From NCBI GenBank assembly GCA_900315705.1, contig ONAB01000020.1, forward strand, positions 1-50,711: DNA of 50,711 nucleotides. The letters run 5' to 3'. Source of the stretch: an uncultured Bacteroidales bacterium. Lineage in GTDB: Bacteria; Bacteroidota; Bacteroidia; Bacteroidales; WCHB1-69. Made by a program: the position numbers and the translations under genes. The notes under the pieces were generated by a model, which ran no database searches, was not told the origin of the DNA, and worked only from the letters and a program-made list of their open reading frames with translations. This document shows, piece after piece, positions 32,854 through 41,668 of this stretch. Numbering within the stretch: position 1 is the first letter of the stretch; every line of letters begins with the position of its first letter.

Positions 32854-33317
32854 TCATCGTCCGATTTCTGGTGACAATCCACTGATTCAGAAATATTTGC
32901 GATACAAGTACACTCAAAAGAAAAGAGCCTTCCGCTCTCTGCGCAGATCGGCTTCTATGCGGTCGCCCGTTTTTTTTCCTACCTACCCAGCAAGTTCGTG
33001 GGTGGATTGCCACCTGTGGTATTGCTTCCTCATTTGAGCGGAAACGGACTTTCCGCTCAAGCGGTAAGTTGGTTGAATCGTCAATCTATTCGTGATGATT
33101 CTTCTTATTGTACTGCTCCATCATCTCCCCAATGTGATTAAACTCCTTTACCTTCCCTCTTTCAAATCACGTGTATTCAACTGTTTCTTCGTGTGATTGA
33201 CGAACGGATGCATATTGTGCTACTCATCGTAATGCTTCGAGGGGTTACGATAATGCTCCATAACTTCTTGATAACGTTTTTGCAGACGCTCATCCTGTGT
33301 CATATTCAAGTCAACGT
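32854..33317. other. Intergenic stretch with one strong inverted repeat and short remnant frames
   Basis: TTGAGCGGAAA (33034-33044) is an exact 11-bp inverse of TTTCCGCTCAA (33050-33060), a terminator-like hairpin without a long T-run. On the minus strand around 33095-33305, two short reading stretches (MTQDERLQKRYQEVMEHY and EFNHIGEMMEQYNKKNHH) separated by stops look like remnants of a small gene. No complete gene is seen. Confidence 0.35.
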
Positions 33318-34619
33318 CTAATCGGTAATATACTTGCTATTACAATTCTTGAGTATAGTATCAATGGTGATGTTATTTAAACCTAAATCAGAAAGTACAC
33401 AACAAATAATCAGACGTCGTACTTTTTGTGTCAAATCATGGAGTTTAAAGCCATCAAGAATATGCTGTTTTCTTTCCCTTGGCATAAAGTGAGCATAATA
33501 GTCTCTTGAATCCACAAGTTCTTCAACATTGATATTATCCTTCTGTATGCATGATATATCAGAAAACTTATCTAAAACAGCCTTCATGCGATTTGTAATA
33601 CTACCCTTGTATTTCGATCGAATGCAGTACCCGTCAAGAGCTCTTGCCAGAATTAGGAAATCCATGTTGCTAAACACTCTTTTCTTTTCCAAGCTATCAA
33701 CAAGATTATTTCTTACAGGATACATATCATTCACGTCCGCATACCAAGACCTCATTATCTCACCGAACCTATCCTTTATTGCATCATATCTCAAAAGGAA
33801 TCTTATAGGATCCACCTTTTCTGTGTCTTTTCCTCTCCAATGACTTGAAAAGAAATAAATGGCATGCAGATACTTTTCCCCATTGCCAAGCTCCTGATAA
33901 TAGTCTTCATCATAAATTGTTATTTCAGAAGCCTCAACTACCCTCATAGTCGCTATTGAAAGAAATTCTTCAAACTTATATAAATGCGACAGCAGCTTAT
34001 TAAAAGAGACCTTATCACTTCTTGATATCTCCAACCATGATGTCTGACCTATCTCATTACTAAGCATGGCAGGATCACCGCCCAGACTTGCTCCAGCCTT
34101 TAACTGAATTTTGTAACCATCATGCAAATCAACATCTGCCAAGGTTTTTCCTCCAAACAAAGACTCAAAAGAAAGGCTGATAATCTGTCCATTGTGCCCT
34201 TTGTTTTCCTGAAATATTTCTCTTAGCACCCCGGGATGGCACCAGTAAGATAACTCAGGGAAATGTATTGCCATCCTGAAACCACCTTCGTCATCCAATC
34301 CAGTATAATGCCGCCCGATGAAACAACACATACAATTGTATCTGATTACTGGAAAGAAACTGGACAAATTCACGCTTCCTGATGGATGACACTTTAAAAG
34401 CGTAACCTTCTTGGCGTTCTCTAAAGCACCATGAATCACAATTTCCTCGGACTTGTTCAAAAAAGCCACAACAGCATCATTCTCTTTATCAAAAGTTCCT
34501 ATCAGTTCAAGGACAATGCTCTCTCCTGGCTTATACGTAAGCACGCCAGCCACCTTATTATCGGGGTTATTAGGTTTCCACCAATACCCTTTATGTTCAA
34601 ATGGTTCGCTAAGCTTCAT
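33318..34619 (-). CDS. ApeA-type HEPN protein (predicted abortive-infection RNase)
   Basis: The 433-aa protein begins with an ApeA_NTD1-like beta domain: FEHKGYWWKPNNPDNKVAGVLTY (G-Y-W-W-P at 11-16), then IVLELIGTF and later FRMAIHFPELSYWC. The C-terminal helical part is a HEPN domain with the RNase motif R-x4-H (Arg372-DYYA-His377 in VDSRDYYAHFM). ApeA proteins are HEPN ribonucleases that abort phage infection. Its start overlaps the end of the STAND gene by 11 nt, so the two are translationally coupled and should work together. No signal peptide is present. Confidence 0.82.
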   Translation of the reverse strand: MKLSEPFEHKGYWWKPNNPDNKVAGVLTYKPGESIVLELIGTFDKENDAVVAFLNKSEEIVIHGALENAKKVTLLKCHPSGSVNLSSFFPVIRYNCMCCFIGRHYTGLDDEGGFRMAIHFPELSYWCHPGVLREIFQENKGHNGQIISLSFESLFGGKTLADVDLHDGYKIQLKAGASLGGDPAMLSNEIGQTSWLEISRSDKVSFNKLLSHLYKFEEFLSIATMRVVEASEITIYDEDYYQELGNGEKYLHAIYFFSSHWRGKDTEKVDPIRFLLRYDAIKDRFGEIMRSWYADVNDMYPVRNNLVDSLEKKRVFSNMDFLILARALDGYCIRSKYKGSITNRMKAVLDKFSDISCIQKDNINVEELVDSRDYYAHFMPRERKQHILDGFKLHDLTQKVRRLIICCVLSDLGLNNITIDTILKNCNSKYITD

Positions 34620-37600
34620 CTTCTTCCTCTACATCATACAATGTCCACCGATGACTGGGGGTTCTTCCAGGCATCATAAAACTCTCTTCTATTTTTTGGC
34701 TCTGCTCACCATATTGTTTTAGCTTGCCTATCTCAAGAACAGCCCAGTTGCTCACTTCCGGGTTAGTATGTTTTGTCAGTGGTTCTATCAATCCCGCCCT
34801 ATCATTGTAAATGCTTGCTGGGCCTGAAAAAGTCCCCAATTTATCACTCAAAGCAGTCCTAACCAGCTTATCACTTCCGTAATTATCCAACAGCATCATT
34901 ACTGGTTCCGACAAGGTATCGCCTTCGGTCAACGGGGCCAAAGCCATTAACATATATGATCCTTCTGGATAAACCTTGCACCAGTCTATCAACATTGTCA
35001 AGTTCTCTTTCTTGAAAATCAATGCAGGGAACGGATTATGTATGGTGCTGAATCCAAAGGCATAATAGAATTTAACAAAATTCTCATCCCCATCCTTTGC
35101 AGACATTAGAGCGGCCATCTCTGTCCAGGTGATTTCAAAATACTTTTCAAACATCACTTGTAGCACTTGCTCTACCTCATACCGCAAAGAGATTTGTTCT
35201 GGAGAGATGACATGATTGAAAATTCCTTTTACTAATGCTTGAGCTAACTCTTTCCGTTCGCCATTAGAGAGCAGTGTAACCAATATGTGTGAATAATATG
35301 AGTACACTACTAGGGTTGTCACATCATCTGCCCTCTTTATCATTTCCTTTTCAAACAGTTCATCCATCTCTGGATGCTTGTTATTGCTGCTCAAATACTG
35401 CGACATTGCCATGTGTAAGGCAACAACAAACGAATCAGGCAGAGAAATAACCTTGGCTAACAAACCCACAGCCTCCGGCGTTGATAGTCTGTCTATGCGA
35501 ACATAATTCCAATAAGTGATAAACATACTACAATCCACGACCTTCTGCTCTACTAACTCAAAGAGTTTATCCACGTATGGATGATCAAAGTTATAGTTCC
35601 TGACTGCAACCAATGAGAACATTAGCCATTGCTTCCCCTTCTCATAGACAACCTCTACTATTCTGGCAAAAACCTCCTCGCTAACTTCTTTCACATAATA
35701 TACGAAAATGCTGTTAGCTCTTTCTTCCAATAAATCGATAGAGTCCGAGGCAAACGTCAGTTGCTCTTCAGGTGTATTCAAAGATGCAAGTTTAATTGCA
35801 AAAGTATGCGGCAAGAAGGTTTGTGTCTGGTATATGTCTTTTAGGAGCTCTTTATTATATAGGTTCTGGCTTGCCATTTCTTCTGCCAGAACTTCATATT
35901 TCCTATTTACAATCTCACTATGCTCTTTGTCTGACAGTCCCAAATAGTCATTACACTCATAGCTTTCCACTTGGGCAAACCGAGAAACGAAGTCCGTTTT
36001 ACTTAATTTTGCAATCAACTGCTCTACTCTCTGCAAATGCTGAGCATACACTCGCGTTTCATCATCTTTTCTCGCAAAATGTAAAACATGCAGCAGGTCA
36101 TCCCATTCATAGTTGAGCATCTCCGCCACATTTTCTACCCTTGGCATAATGAGGTCAAACAGCCCAAAAGAATTTAAAGCACGGAAGTTTGATGCCATCA
36201 TTTTTATACAAGCATCGCTATAATCTGTTTTACTATCTATTTCACTTTGTAACAAATCAAGACAACCCGTAATATAGGGTTCAACCTCCTTCAAATCATA
36301 TGGGTCATAGAATGTATACGTCTTGTGACCAATAATAACATCCCCTCCAAAGCGTATGAAGTTTGTAGTCCAAAGGGCCCTGTCTAATGCTTTCATCAAA
36401 AGGGGCTTTTCTTCCTGACTATTTATCTCAGCCTTTAGAAAGTCCAATCTGGTATTCAAAGGAACGGATGTGGCAGGGAGCCTTACAGGGAATAATGAAA
36501 TAAACTGCCCTGTAGCATTATTTGATATATGCTCCACTTCCGAACATCCCAGTCTTAACATTAATTTGGCTGCTTTCTCAAAGGTTTCCGGCTTATAACA
36601 TAGCTTCTCTAACGTCCACACTAGTTCCCTGCGGCCATCTCTGATTTTCTTCAGTTCATCTAAACCCAAACCTCCCAGCGTATGAAAAAGACTGTCACAC
36701 ACAAAGTCTGGTTCTATTTCCACTAAAGAGCGGTATATTTTTGAGCCTACCTCTGTGTTCAGGAACTCCAATTTTGTTAACAGCTTTCCTGGTTGCAGCA
36801 GCTCTTTTATTAAATCCGACACTTTCTCATTATCCACCGCATCTTTTATTTTGTCAAAGAAAGGGGGTACAAGATTATCGGCCAAACCACTTTCCCTTAA
36901 AGTAAGGATAATGCTCTCCACCTGGGTGGCCGTACATTTTGCAAACCACTCATCATTCAGCATCTTGGAAATAGCAGGTGAGCGGAAACGGACATATACA
37001 CCTACTCTTTGCATCAGCCCCCTATTAAGGTATAGCCTAATCAGAGCATCAAACTTGTTAACCAGAACTGTACCGTCATGATTCAGGCCTGTAATGTTCT
37101 TATTAAGCGCTATAGTTACTATTTCCTTGTGAGCATCACCCTCATATCCAATACTTGAAAATAATGATAGAGTCTCCGCAATAATCCTTTCGTCGCTCCC
37201 ATTAGGGGCAGACAACAGATTTGATACAAGTTTTTGGTTACTGAAATCACGAATGTCGCCTGTATTCTCAATACCTTCAATAGCCTGTACAGTCATTAAT
37301 GGATTCCCGCTGGCAAACTCTTTAATCTTGGTGCTTACTTCATCCTGTTTACCATACAGACGGGCTATAATACCATCCACAACGTCCTCATAAGCATCAT
37401 TAAACCTGGTCACATTATATCCAATTCCTTGTGTTTCTGCCGGATTATCAAATAAAGAATATAACCTGTTTCGGGCTTTTTTACGATAATACAATCTTAG
37501 AATCTTTTCGAACAGAATCTCATCACAGTTGTCCAGTATTAGAACAGCCGCAACTTGTTTTTCAAAAATCTTTGAACTGGTTTCTATAACATCTGGCTCT

Positions 37601-38409
37601 TGGGATATTTGACAGTCGCAATACAATTTAGGCACATCATCCTGTTCGGCTAATATCGTTTCAAGTACCAATCTTGTTTTCCCAATACCATTCAACCCTA
37701 AGACCCTCAGAACACCTTTATTGTCTGAAATAGCCTTTTTTATGTTTCTGAGATTGTCATTAAAAACGAATTTCTTCTTAAAACCAAGTTCTTTCGTTAC
37801 CTGCTCACAGTCTTCATACGGCAACAGTTCATCATGGATATGCTTCAAAGCTGCCTTTGCGGACTTACTGATAGCCACCTTCAGGTCTTCTATAAGTTCC
37901 TTTTCAACTTTTTCAGCCTCAGGTGCATTTTGAGCTGCAAGGCAAAACGTGATGGGGTAACGTTTATGTCGTATATCTACAGGTCGCAAATAATCATTTT
38001 CGCACACATCACCAAACACTGTGTTTGCCACATGAATCACCTGTTCATGACGAAGGTGTCCATCTGCTCTTCCCAACTCATACATCACATTTTCGTTGGG
38101 TCGTTCTCTCAAGTCTGGCTTCTGGTTTGCCCATCTCTGAACCTTGTTAAACTTCTTATCTATGGATATATCTGCAATGAAGATATGGCACTCGTCATTC
38201 CTTTTCAAGCACGTGACAATCATATCCGGAGTACCAGGTTCGCCTCCAGTACCCTGCTTAACCTTAAAAACCACGTCTTTAAGATCACCTCTTCCCTGTA
38301 CTGCATTTGCGGCCTTTTGGATACAAGACAATATAAACTCTTTGTTGTTGAGTTTATCAGTCTTTGAAGACAACTGCCAAGAAAAAAATATATTAAGTAC
38401 GTTTTTCAT
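34609..38409 (-). CDS. TIR-like/STAND NTPase, predicted phage sensor-effector
   Basis: The 1266-aa protein has three parts. (1) A TIR-like domain, about 1-160: IFFSWQLSSKTDK, GEPGTPDMIV, FIADISI and ENVMYELGRADGHLR, where Glu111 occupies the place of the NADase glutamate. (2) A STAND-type P-loop NTPase, about 215-420: Walker A GLNGIGKT (238-245), Walker B VLILDNCDE (289-297). (3) A long alpha-helical solenoid to the C-terminus (about 430-1266), the usual sensor region. The layout equals Avs-type defence proteins: a helical sensor detects a phage protein, the NTPase oligomerises and the TIR effector fires. I do not recognise it as a named Avs family. The next gene starts within its 3' end. Confidence 0.8.
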   Translation of the reverse strand: MKNVLNIFFSWQLSSKTDKLNNKEFILSCIQKAANAVQGRGDLKDVVFKVKQGTGGEPGTPDMIVTCLKRNDECHIFIADISIDKKFNKVQRWANQKPDLRERPNENVMYELGRADGHLRHEQVIHVANTVFGDVCENDYLRPVDIRHKRYPITFCLAAQNAPEAEKVEKELIEDLKVAISKSAKAALKHIHDELLPYEDCEQVTKELGFKKKFVFNDNLRNIKKAISDNKGVLRVLGLNGIGKTRLVLETILAEQDDVPKLYCDCQISQEPDVIETSSKIFEKQVAAVLILDNCDEILFEKILRLYYRKKARNRLYSLFDNPAETQGIGYNVTRFNDAYEDVVDGIIARLYGKQDEVSTKIKEFASGNPLMTVQAIEGIENTGDIRDFSNQKLVSNLLSAPNGSDERIIAETLSLFSSIGYEGDAHKEIVTIALNKNITGLNHDGTVLVNKFDALIRLYLNRGLMQRVGVYVRFRSPAISKMLNDEWFAKCTATQVESIILTLRESGLADNLVPPFFDKIKDAVDNEKVSDLIKELLQPGKLLTKLEFLNTEVGSKIYRSLVEIEPDFVCDSLFHTLGGLGLDELKKIRDGRRELVWTLEKLCYKPETFEKAAKLMLRLGCSEVEHISNNATGQFISLFPVRLPATSVPLNTRLDFLKAEINSQEEKPLLMKALDRALWTTNFIRFGGDVIIGHKTYTFYDPYDLKEVEPYITGCLDLLQSEIDSKTDYSDACIKMMASNFRALNSFGLFDLIMPRVENVAEMLNYEWDDLLHVLHFARKDDETRVYAQHLQRVEQLIAKLSKTDFVSRFAQVESYECNDYLGLSDKEHSEIVNRKYEVLAEEMASQNLYNKELLKDIYQTQTFLPHTFAIKLASLNTPEEQLTFASDSIDLLEERANSIFVYYVKEVSEEVFARIVEVVYEKGKQWLMFSLVAVRNYNFDHPYVDKLFELVEQKVVDCSMFITYWNYVRIDRLSTPEAVGLLAKVISLPDSFVVALHMAMSQYLSSNNKHPEMDELFEKEMIKRADDVTTLVVYSYYSHILVTLLSNGERKELAQALVKGIFNHVISPEQISLRYEVEQVLQVMFEKYFEITWTEMAALMSAKDGDENFVKFYYAFGFSTIHNPFPALIFKKENLTMLIDWCKVYPEGSYMLMALAPLTEGDTLSEPVMMLLDNYGSDKLVRTALSDKLGTFSGPASIYNDRAGLIEPLTKHTNPEVSNWAVLEIGKLKQYGEQSQKIEESFMMPGRTPSHRWTLYDVEEEDEA

Positions 38410-38457
38410 AAACTATAGAGTTTACATACCAGTACGGCTTGATACATTAATAAACTA

Positions 38458-39471
38458 CTATTGACACCATGGGTATTTTATTTTGACTACACCTTCTTCA
38501 GCTAATACCTGCTCAGCCACTTTGATTCTTTGTTTAGCGGCCTCAACAATATTGAGTTTCAAGTCTATCATCTGTCGGTAATACTCCATATCGCCTACTT
38601 CTCTTCTTTTTTTCTCATATATTTGAATATCACCTTGCTTGTCCTTGATAATTCTTTTACTGCTGTCAATTACACCCAGTGCTTGGTTGACGGAATCGCC
38701 CTTCCATTTATTCTTGAAAGCCTCTACATCATAAAGATATTGACAATGCTCTTTCTCTAACCTCCACAAGTCAAAATAGTCCGTCTGCCTCATGAGTTCC
38801 AAAGCACAATCTCCATTAGATGGGTTGGCCTCAATAAAAGCCTCCAACTGATTCAAAGAGACAATATCCTCTTTGGGGAACTTCCTGTTTAGTGAGATAA
38901 GAAATTTATAGATAGATTCAAATTGCACTTGGGTAACATCATAGCTTTTTGCAAAGTCTATATCCTCTTGTGTTGCTTCAAGCAAAATGTTGTCTATAGA
39001 GTACAGAAGTTTTGATTTGTGTATGTCCTCCGGAGAACATAGTTCGTAATTCTCTACAAGGTCAAGGCAAACGTAATCATAACACTGCGCCACATATTTA
39101 GCGCACATCTGTCGGTTCTCGTTTGGTACCACTTTTTTCCCATTTTTCATCGCTATTAGAGCCTTTGTGTCGTATAATGTTCCCACAAATGTCCTAGCAT
39201 AAGTTATCAAGTCCCGTATTCTCCAGTCATTTCTGTATTCGTCCTTAAGCCTCATTATACACGCGGCCTCATCTTCTTCCAATAATATGCGACTGGGATT
39301 CTTTGTGATAACAATACTCGATGCATGTAAGATAGAATCATACCAGTAAAGCATAGCATGAGAGAACTGGCTCTTAGTACGCTTTTGTATCTCTCTACTT
39401 CTTTTGTCATTGTACCCTACAAGGATAATATCTCCCGGCAATAGAAAACCGACATTTATTTTATATAACAT
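38458..39471 (-). CDS. Permuted papain-like (YiiX/NlpC-P60 type) protein of the defence run
   Basis: The 337-aa protein begins with the circularly permuted papain-fold order of YiiX/YebB-like proteins: LLPGDIILVGYND (about 10-22) and the His motif SQFSHAMLYWYDSILHAS (His38), and later the Cys helix RQMCAKYVAQCYDYV (Cys123). The C-terminal third is helical with a probable coiled coil (about 265-325). There is no signal peptide, so it acts in the cytoplasm, perhaps as a protease, amidase or acyltransferase. It lies 48 bp upstream of the STAND gene on the same strand and is probably co-transcribed. The link to defence is by position. Confidence 0.7.
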   Translation of the reverse strand: MLYKINVGFLLPGDIILVGYNDKRSREIQKRTKSQFSHAMLYWYDSILHASSIVITKNPSRILLEEDEAACIMRLKDEYRNDWRIRDLITYARTFVGTLYDTKALIAMKNGKKVVPNENRQMCAKYVAQCYDYVCLDLVENYELCSPEDIHKSKLLYSIDNILLEATQEDIDFAKSYDVTQVQFESIYKFLISLNRKFPKEDIVSLNQLEAFIEANPSNGDCALELMRQTDYFDLWRLEKEHCQYLYDVEAFKNKWKGDSVNQALGVIDSSKRIIKDKQGDIQIYEKKRREVGDMEYYRQMIDLKLNIVEAAKQRIKVAEQVLAEEGVVKIKYPWCQ

Positions 39472-40433
39472 TGTTATGTATATTACACAGTATGATTAAT
39501 CGTTTCTCTTCCTCCCCATTGCGACAAAAACACCCACTCTCAAAAGCCCAAAGCCCTTTCAGAAACCCTTTCTTTTCTGCGTCACATCCGTTTTCTTTCC
39601 TCCTCCATCGGCTCATACACCCCGTCTTTAGCCCCCAAAAATCACTGTTCCACTCCCAAGACACCTCAATCAATGCCACTGCCCAGTTCCCTTTCTTGCA
39701 AGCCAGTCCCATCCGCGGGTGTCTTTAGCATTCTCAAGGGAACTGTTTCGATGTTGTCAGGGATAAGACCGACTATTCCTCCACGTTCTCAATATGGAGG
39801 AATAGGGGACGGTGTATCACAACCTCCTGAAAACCAAATCCTTCCAAACTCAGAGGGCTATATATGGATTCCCCCTTGCTTTGCGGACATTTATCGTTGC
39901 AAAGCTACAGAAAATTTTAATTTCTTTCTGTCAAAAAATCTTAAAATGTTTTTAGCGTTGGCATCCACCCAATCGAGTAAGATGTTTACACTAATCGGAG
40001 ATGTTCACCTCTTTTCGTCCGACATAGAGAAAACTCTGCAATAATTTTTCCCGTTTTCTTTTTCATCAGGTGTACCACGGTGAACTGGCTTGACAAATCC
40101 ATAAATCGTAACGAAGTCCGATTCTTCGACCTCGCTGTCGAATTTGGGGGTGATGAATGCATTGTGTTTTTTTGGTGGGCGTGATTTATCTAAGACACGC
40201 CGAAAGTCTGCGACATTGCACAAGACTTATTTTTCAGATGACGGTTCAAGAAACTTGTCTTTTACTTTTTTTCCACAGCCTACTTTCCCGTTACAACATT
40301 CCCCACTTTTTGAATAGGGTCAACGACATTTCCTCCCTACGAGGTGTTGACCAAATGGTGTCCGCCGTCAATCATACAGTGCGGAAATTTTTTTTAGAAA
40401 AAACGGAAATTATTCAATAAATATGGAAATAAT
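39472..40433. other. 1-kb gene-free gap between two divergent defence units
   Basis: I see no convincing gene. Contents: a minus-strand -7 motif TAGCTTTG (39899-39906), about 430 bp before the papain-like gene, which could start the minus-strand run with a long leader; an exact 11-bp inverted repeat CTATTCCTCCA (39773-39783) / TGGAGGAATAG (39795-39805); and AT-rich sequence toward 40430. Short open frames here lack start signals and family resemblance. Confidence 0.4.
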
Positions 40434-40464
40434 TTTGCTTGTATTAGAAATTTTTGTATTTTTG
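40434..40464 (+). promoter_or_regulatory. -33/-7 promoter of the IetAS-like pair
   Basis: TTTG (40434-40437), a 19-bp spacer and TATTTTTG (40457-40464) form a near-ideal Bacteroidetes promoter, 19 bp before the start codon. Confidence 0.7.
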
Positions 40465-40483
40465 CAGAAATTTTCAAAACTGT

Positions 40484-41668
40484 ATGGATTCGAATTTTGT
40501 TATTATTCAGGCACTTTGCCGTTCGGCCCTGGCTTCTACTAGAGAAATGACAGAGCATCAAATGGAGCGTCTTATAGATAACTATAGGAAGAATGGCAAG
40601 GATAAGGAGGCAAAATCGTTGGAAGGTATCTTGATTCAGGCGCGCAAGATGCAGCCAATGGAGCCGCTGAACTTTGTTATTTCCTCCATGGAAGGCGATA
40701 TCTTGACTAAAAACACAACGATACCTGTTGACAAGGAGACAGCAACACCAATTCTGGAAATTATTTTTCAAGATGATTTGGAACAAGAGGAGCCTATTTT
40801 CAACGATTCCATAAAGATGGCGGTTGATGCTATCGTGAACGAATGGAGAAACTATGACAAATTGGTTCAACTCAAGGCTTCTCCATCAAGGTCTTGTTTG
40901 ATTTATGGTGATCCAGGCACAGGTAAAACAATGCTTGCCAAATGGATTGCAAAATCAGTTGGGCTTCCAGTTGTTCTGGCCAAGCTTGATGGTATTATTT
41001 CATCATTTCTTGGTACCAGTTCCAGAAACATTGCAAACCTTTTCCGCTTTGCCAATAGACATAAGTGCATTTTGCTGTTAGATGAGTTTGATGCATTGGC
41101 TAAACTACGAGACGACCCTCAAGAAATCGGTGAAGTGAAGAGAATTGTCAACACTTTGCTCCAAAATCTTGATGTACGCTCGGAAAAGGGATTTACAATC
41201 GGGATTACGAATCATGAGAAACTGTTAGACCCGGCTGTATGGAGAAGATTTGATGTACAAATAGATATACCACATCCCAGTCCCTTGGTTCGGGAAAAGA
41301 TGCTTGCAAAATTCATTTTTCCGCTTGAATATTCACAACCTGAGTTGAAGTTTATAAGCTGGTGTATGAATGATGCCACAGGTGCTGATTTACGTAAACT
41401 CAGCGATTGGCTTAAAAGAGTACACATACTCGAAGAATCAGAAATCCATAATTTGCCCACATTGATGAGTCTTTTTGCAACAATGAATATGGGTAGAGTG
41501 CCGAAGAGAATCATAGAACTACTGAACGGTGACTTGGCAGATTTATGCAAAGAACTTACCAGTAATGAATTCCTTCAACTGAAACAAAAGGACATTGCGG
41601 CTTTGTTCGAAATGTCTCCGTCAACTTTAAGTAAACTCATCTCAAAAAACAATAAAAATGGCAGATAA
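40484..41668 (+). CDS. AAA+ ATPase, IetA-type partner of a subtilase
   Basis: The ATG at 40484 gives 394 aa (an earlier in-frame ATG at 40454 lies upstream of the -7 element). A helical N-terminus is followed by a FtsH/Cdc48-type AAA+ module: Walker A GDPGTGKT (142-149), Walker B ILLLDEFDAL (196-205), sensor-1 TNHEKLLDPAVWRRFD with the arginine finger. The tail (KQKDIAALFEMSPSTLSKLISKNNK) looks like a small helix-turn-helix. The next gene, a subtilase, starts 11 bp before the stop. AAA+ ATPase with S8 subtilase is the IetAS arrangement, known from Agrobacterium Ti-plasmid incompatibility and as a phage-defence module. Confidence 0.85.
   Translation: MDSNFVIIQALCRSALASTREMTEHQMERLIDNYRKNGKDKEAKSLEGILIQARKMQPMEPLNFVISSMEGDILTKNTTIPVDKETATPILEIIFQDDLEQEEPIFNDSIKMAVDAIVNEWRNYDKLVQLKASPSRSCLIYGDPGTGKTMLAKWIAKSVGLPVVLAKLDGIISSFLGTSSRNIANLFRFANRHKCILLLDEFDALAKLRDDPQEIGEVKRIVNTLLQNLDVRSEKGFTIGITNHEKLLDPAVWRRFDVQIDIPHPSPLVREKMLAKFIFPLEYSQPELKFISWCMNDATGADLRKLSDWLKRVHILEESEIHNLPTLMSLFATMNMGRVPKRIIELLNGDLADLCKELTSNEFLQLKQKDIAALFEMSPSTLSKLISKNNKNGR

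Noticed and set aside
39461-39712. 83-aa open frame upstream of the papain-like gene
   Set aside because: Biased composition, no promoter close by, and it runs into the next gene's start. Not convincing as a protein.
40005-40223. 72-aa open frame on the minus strand
   Set aside because: No clear start context and no family that I recognise; may be a remnant, so left inside the gene-free gap entry.
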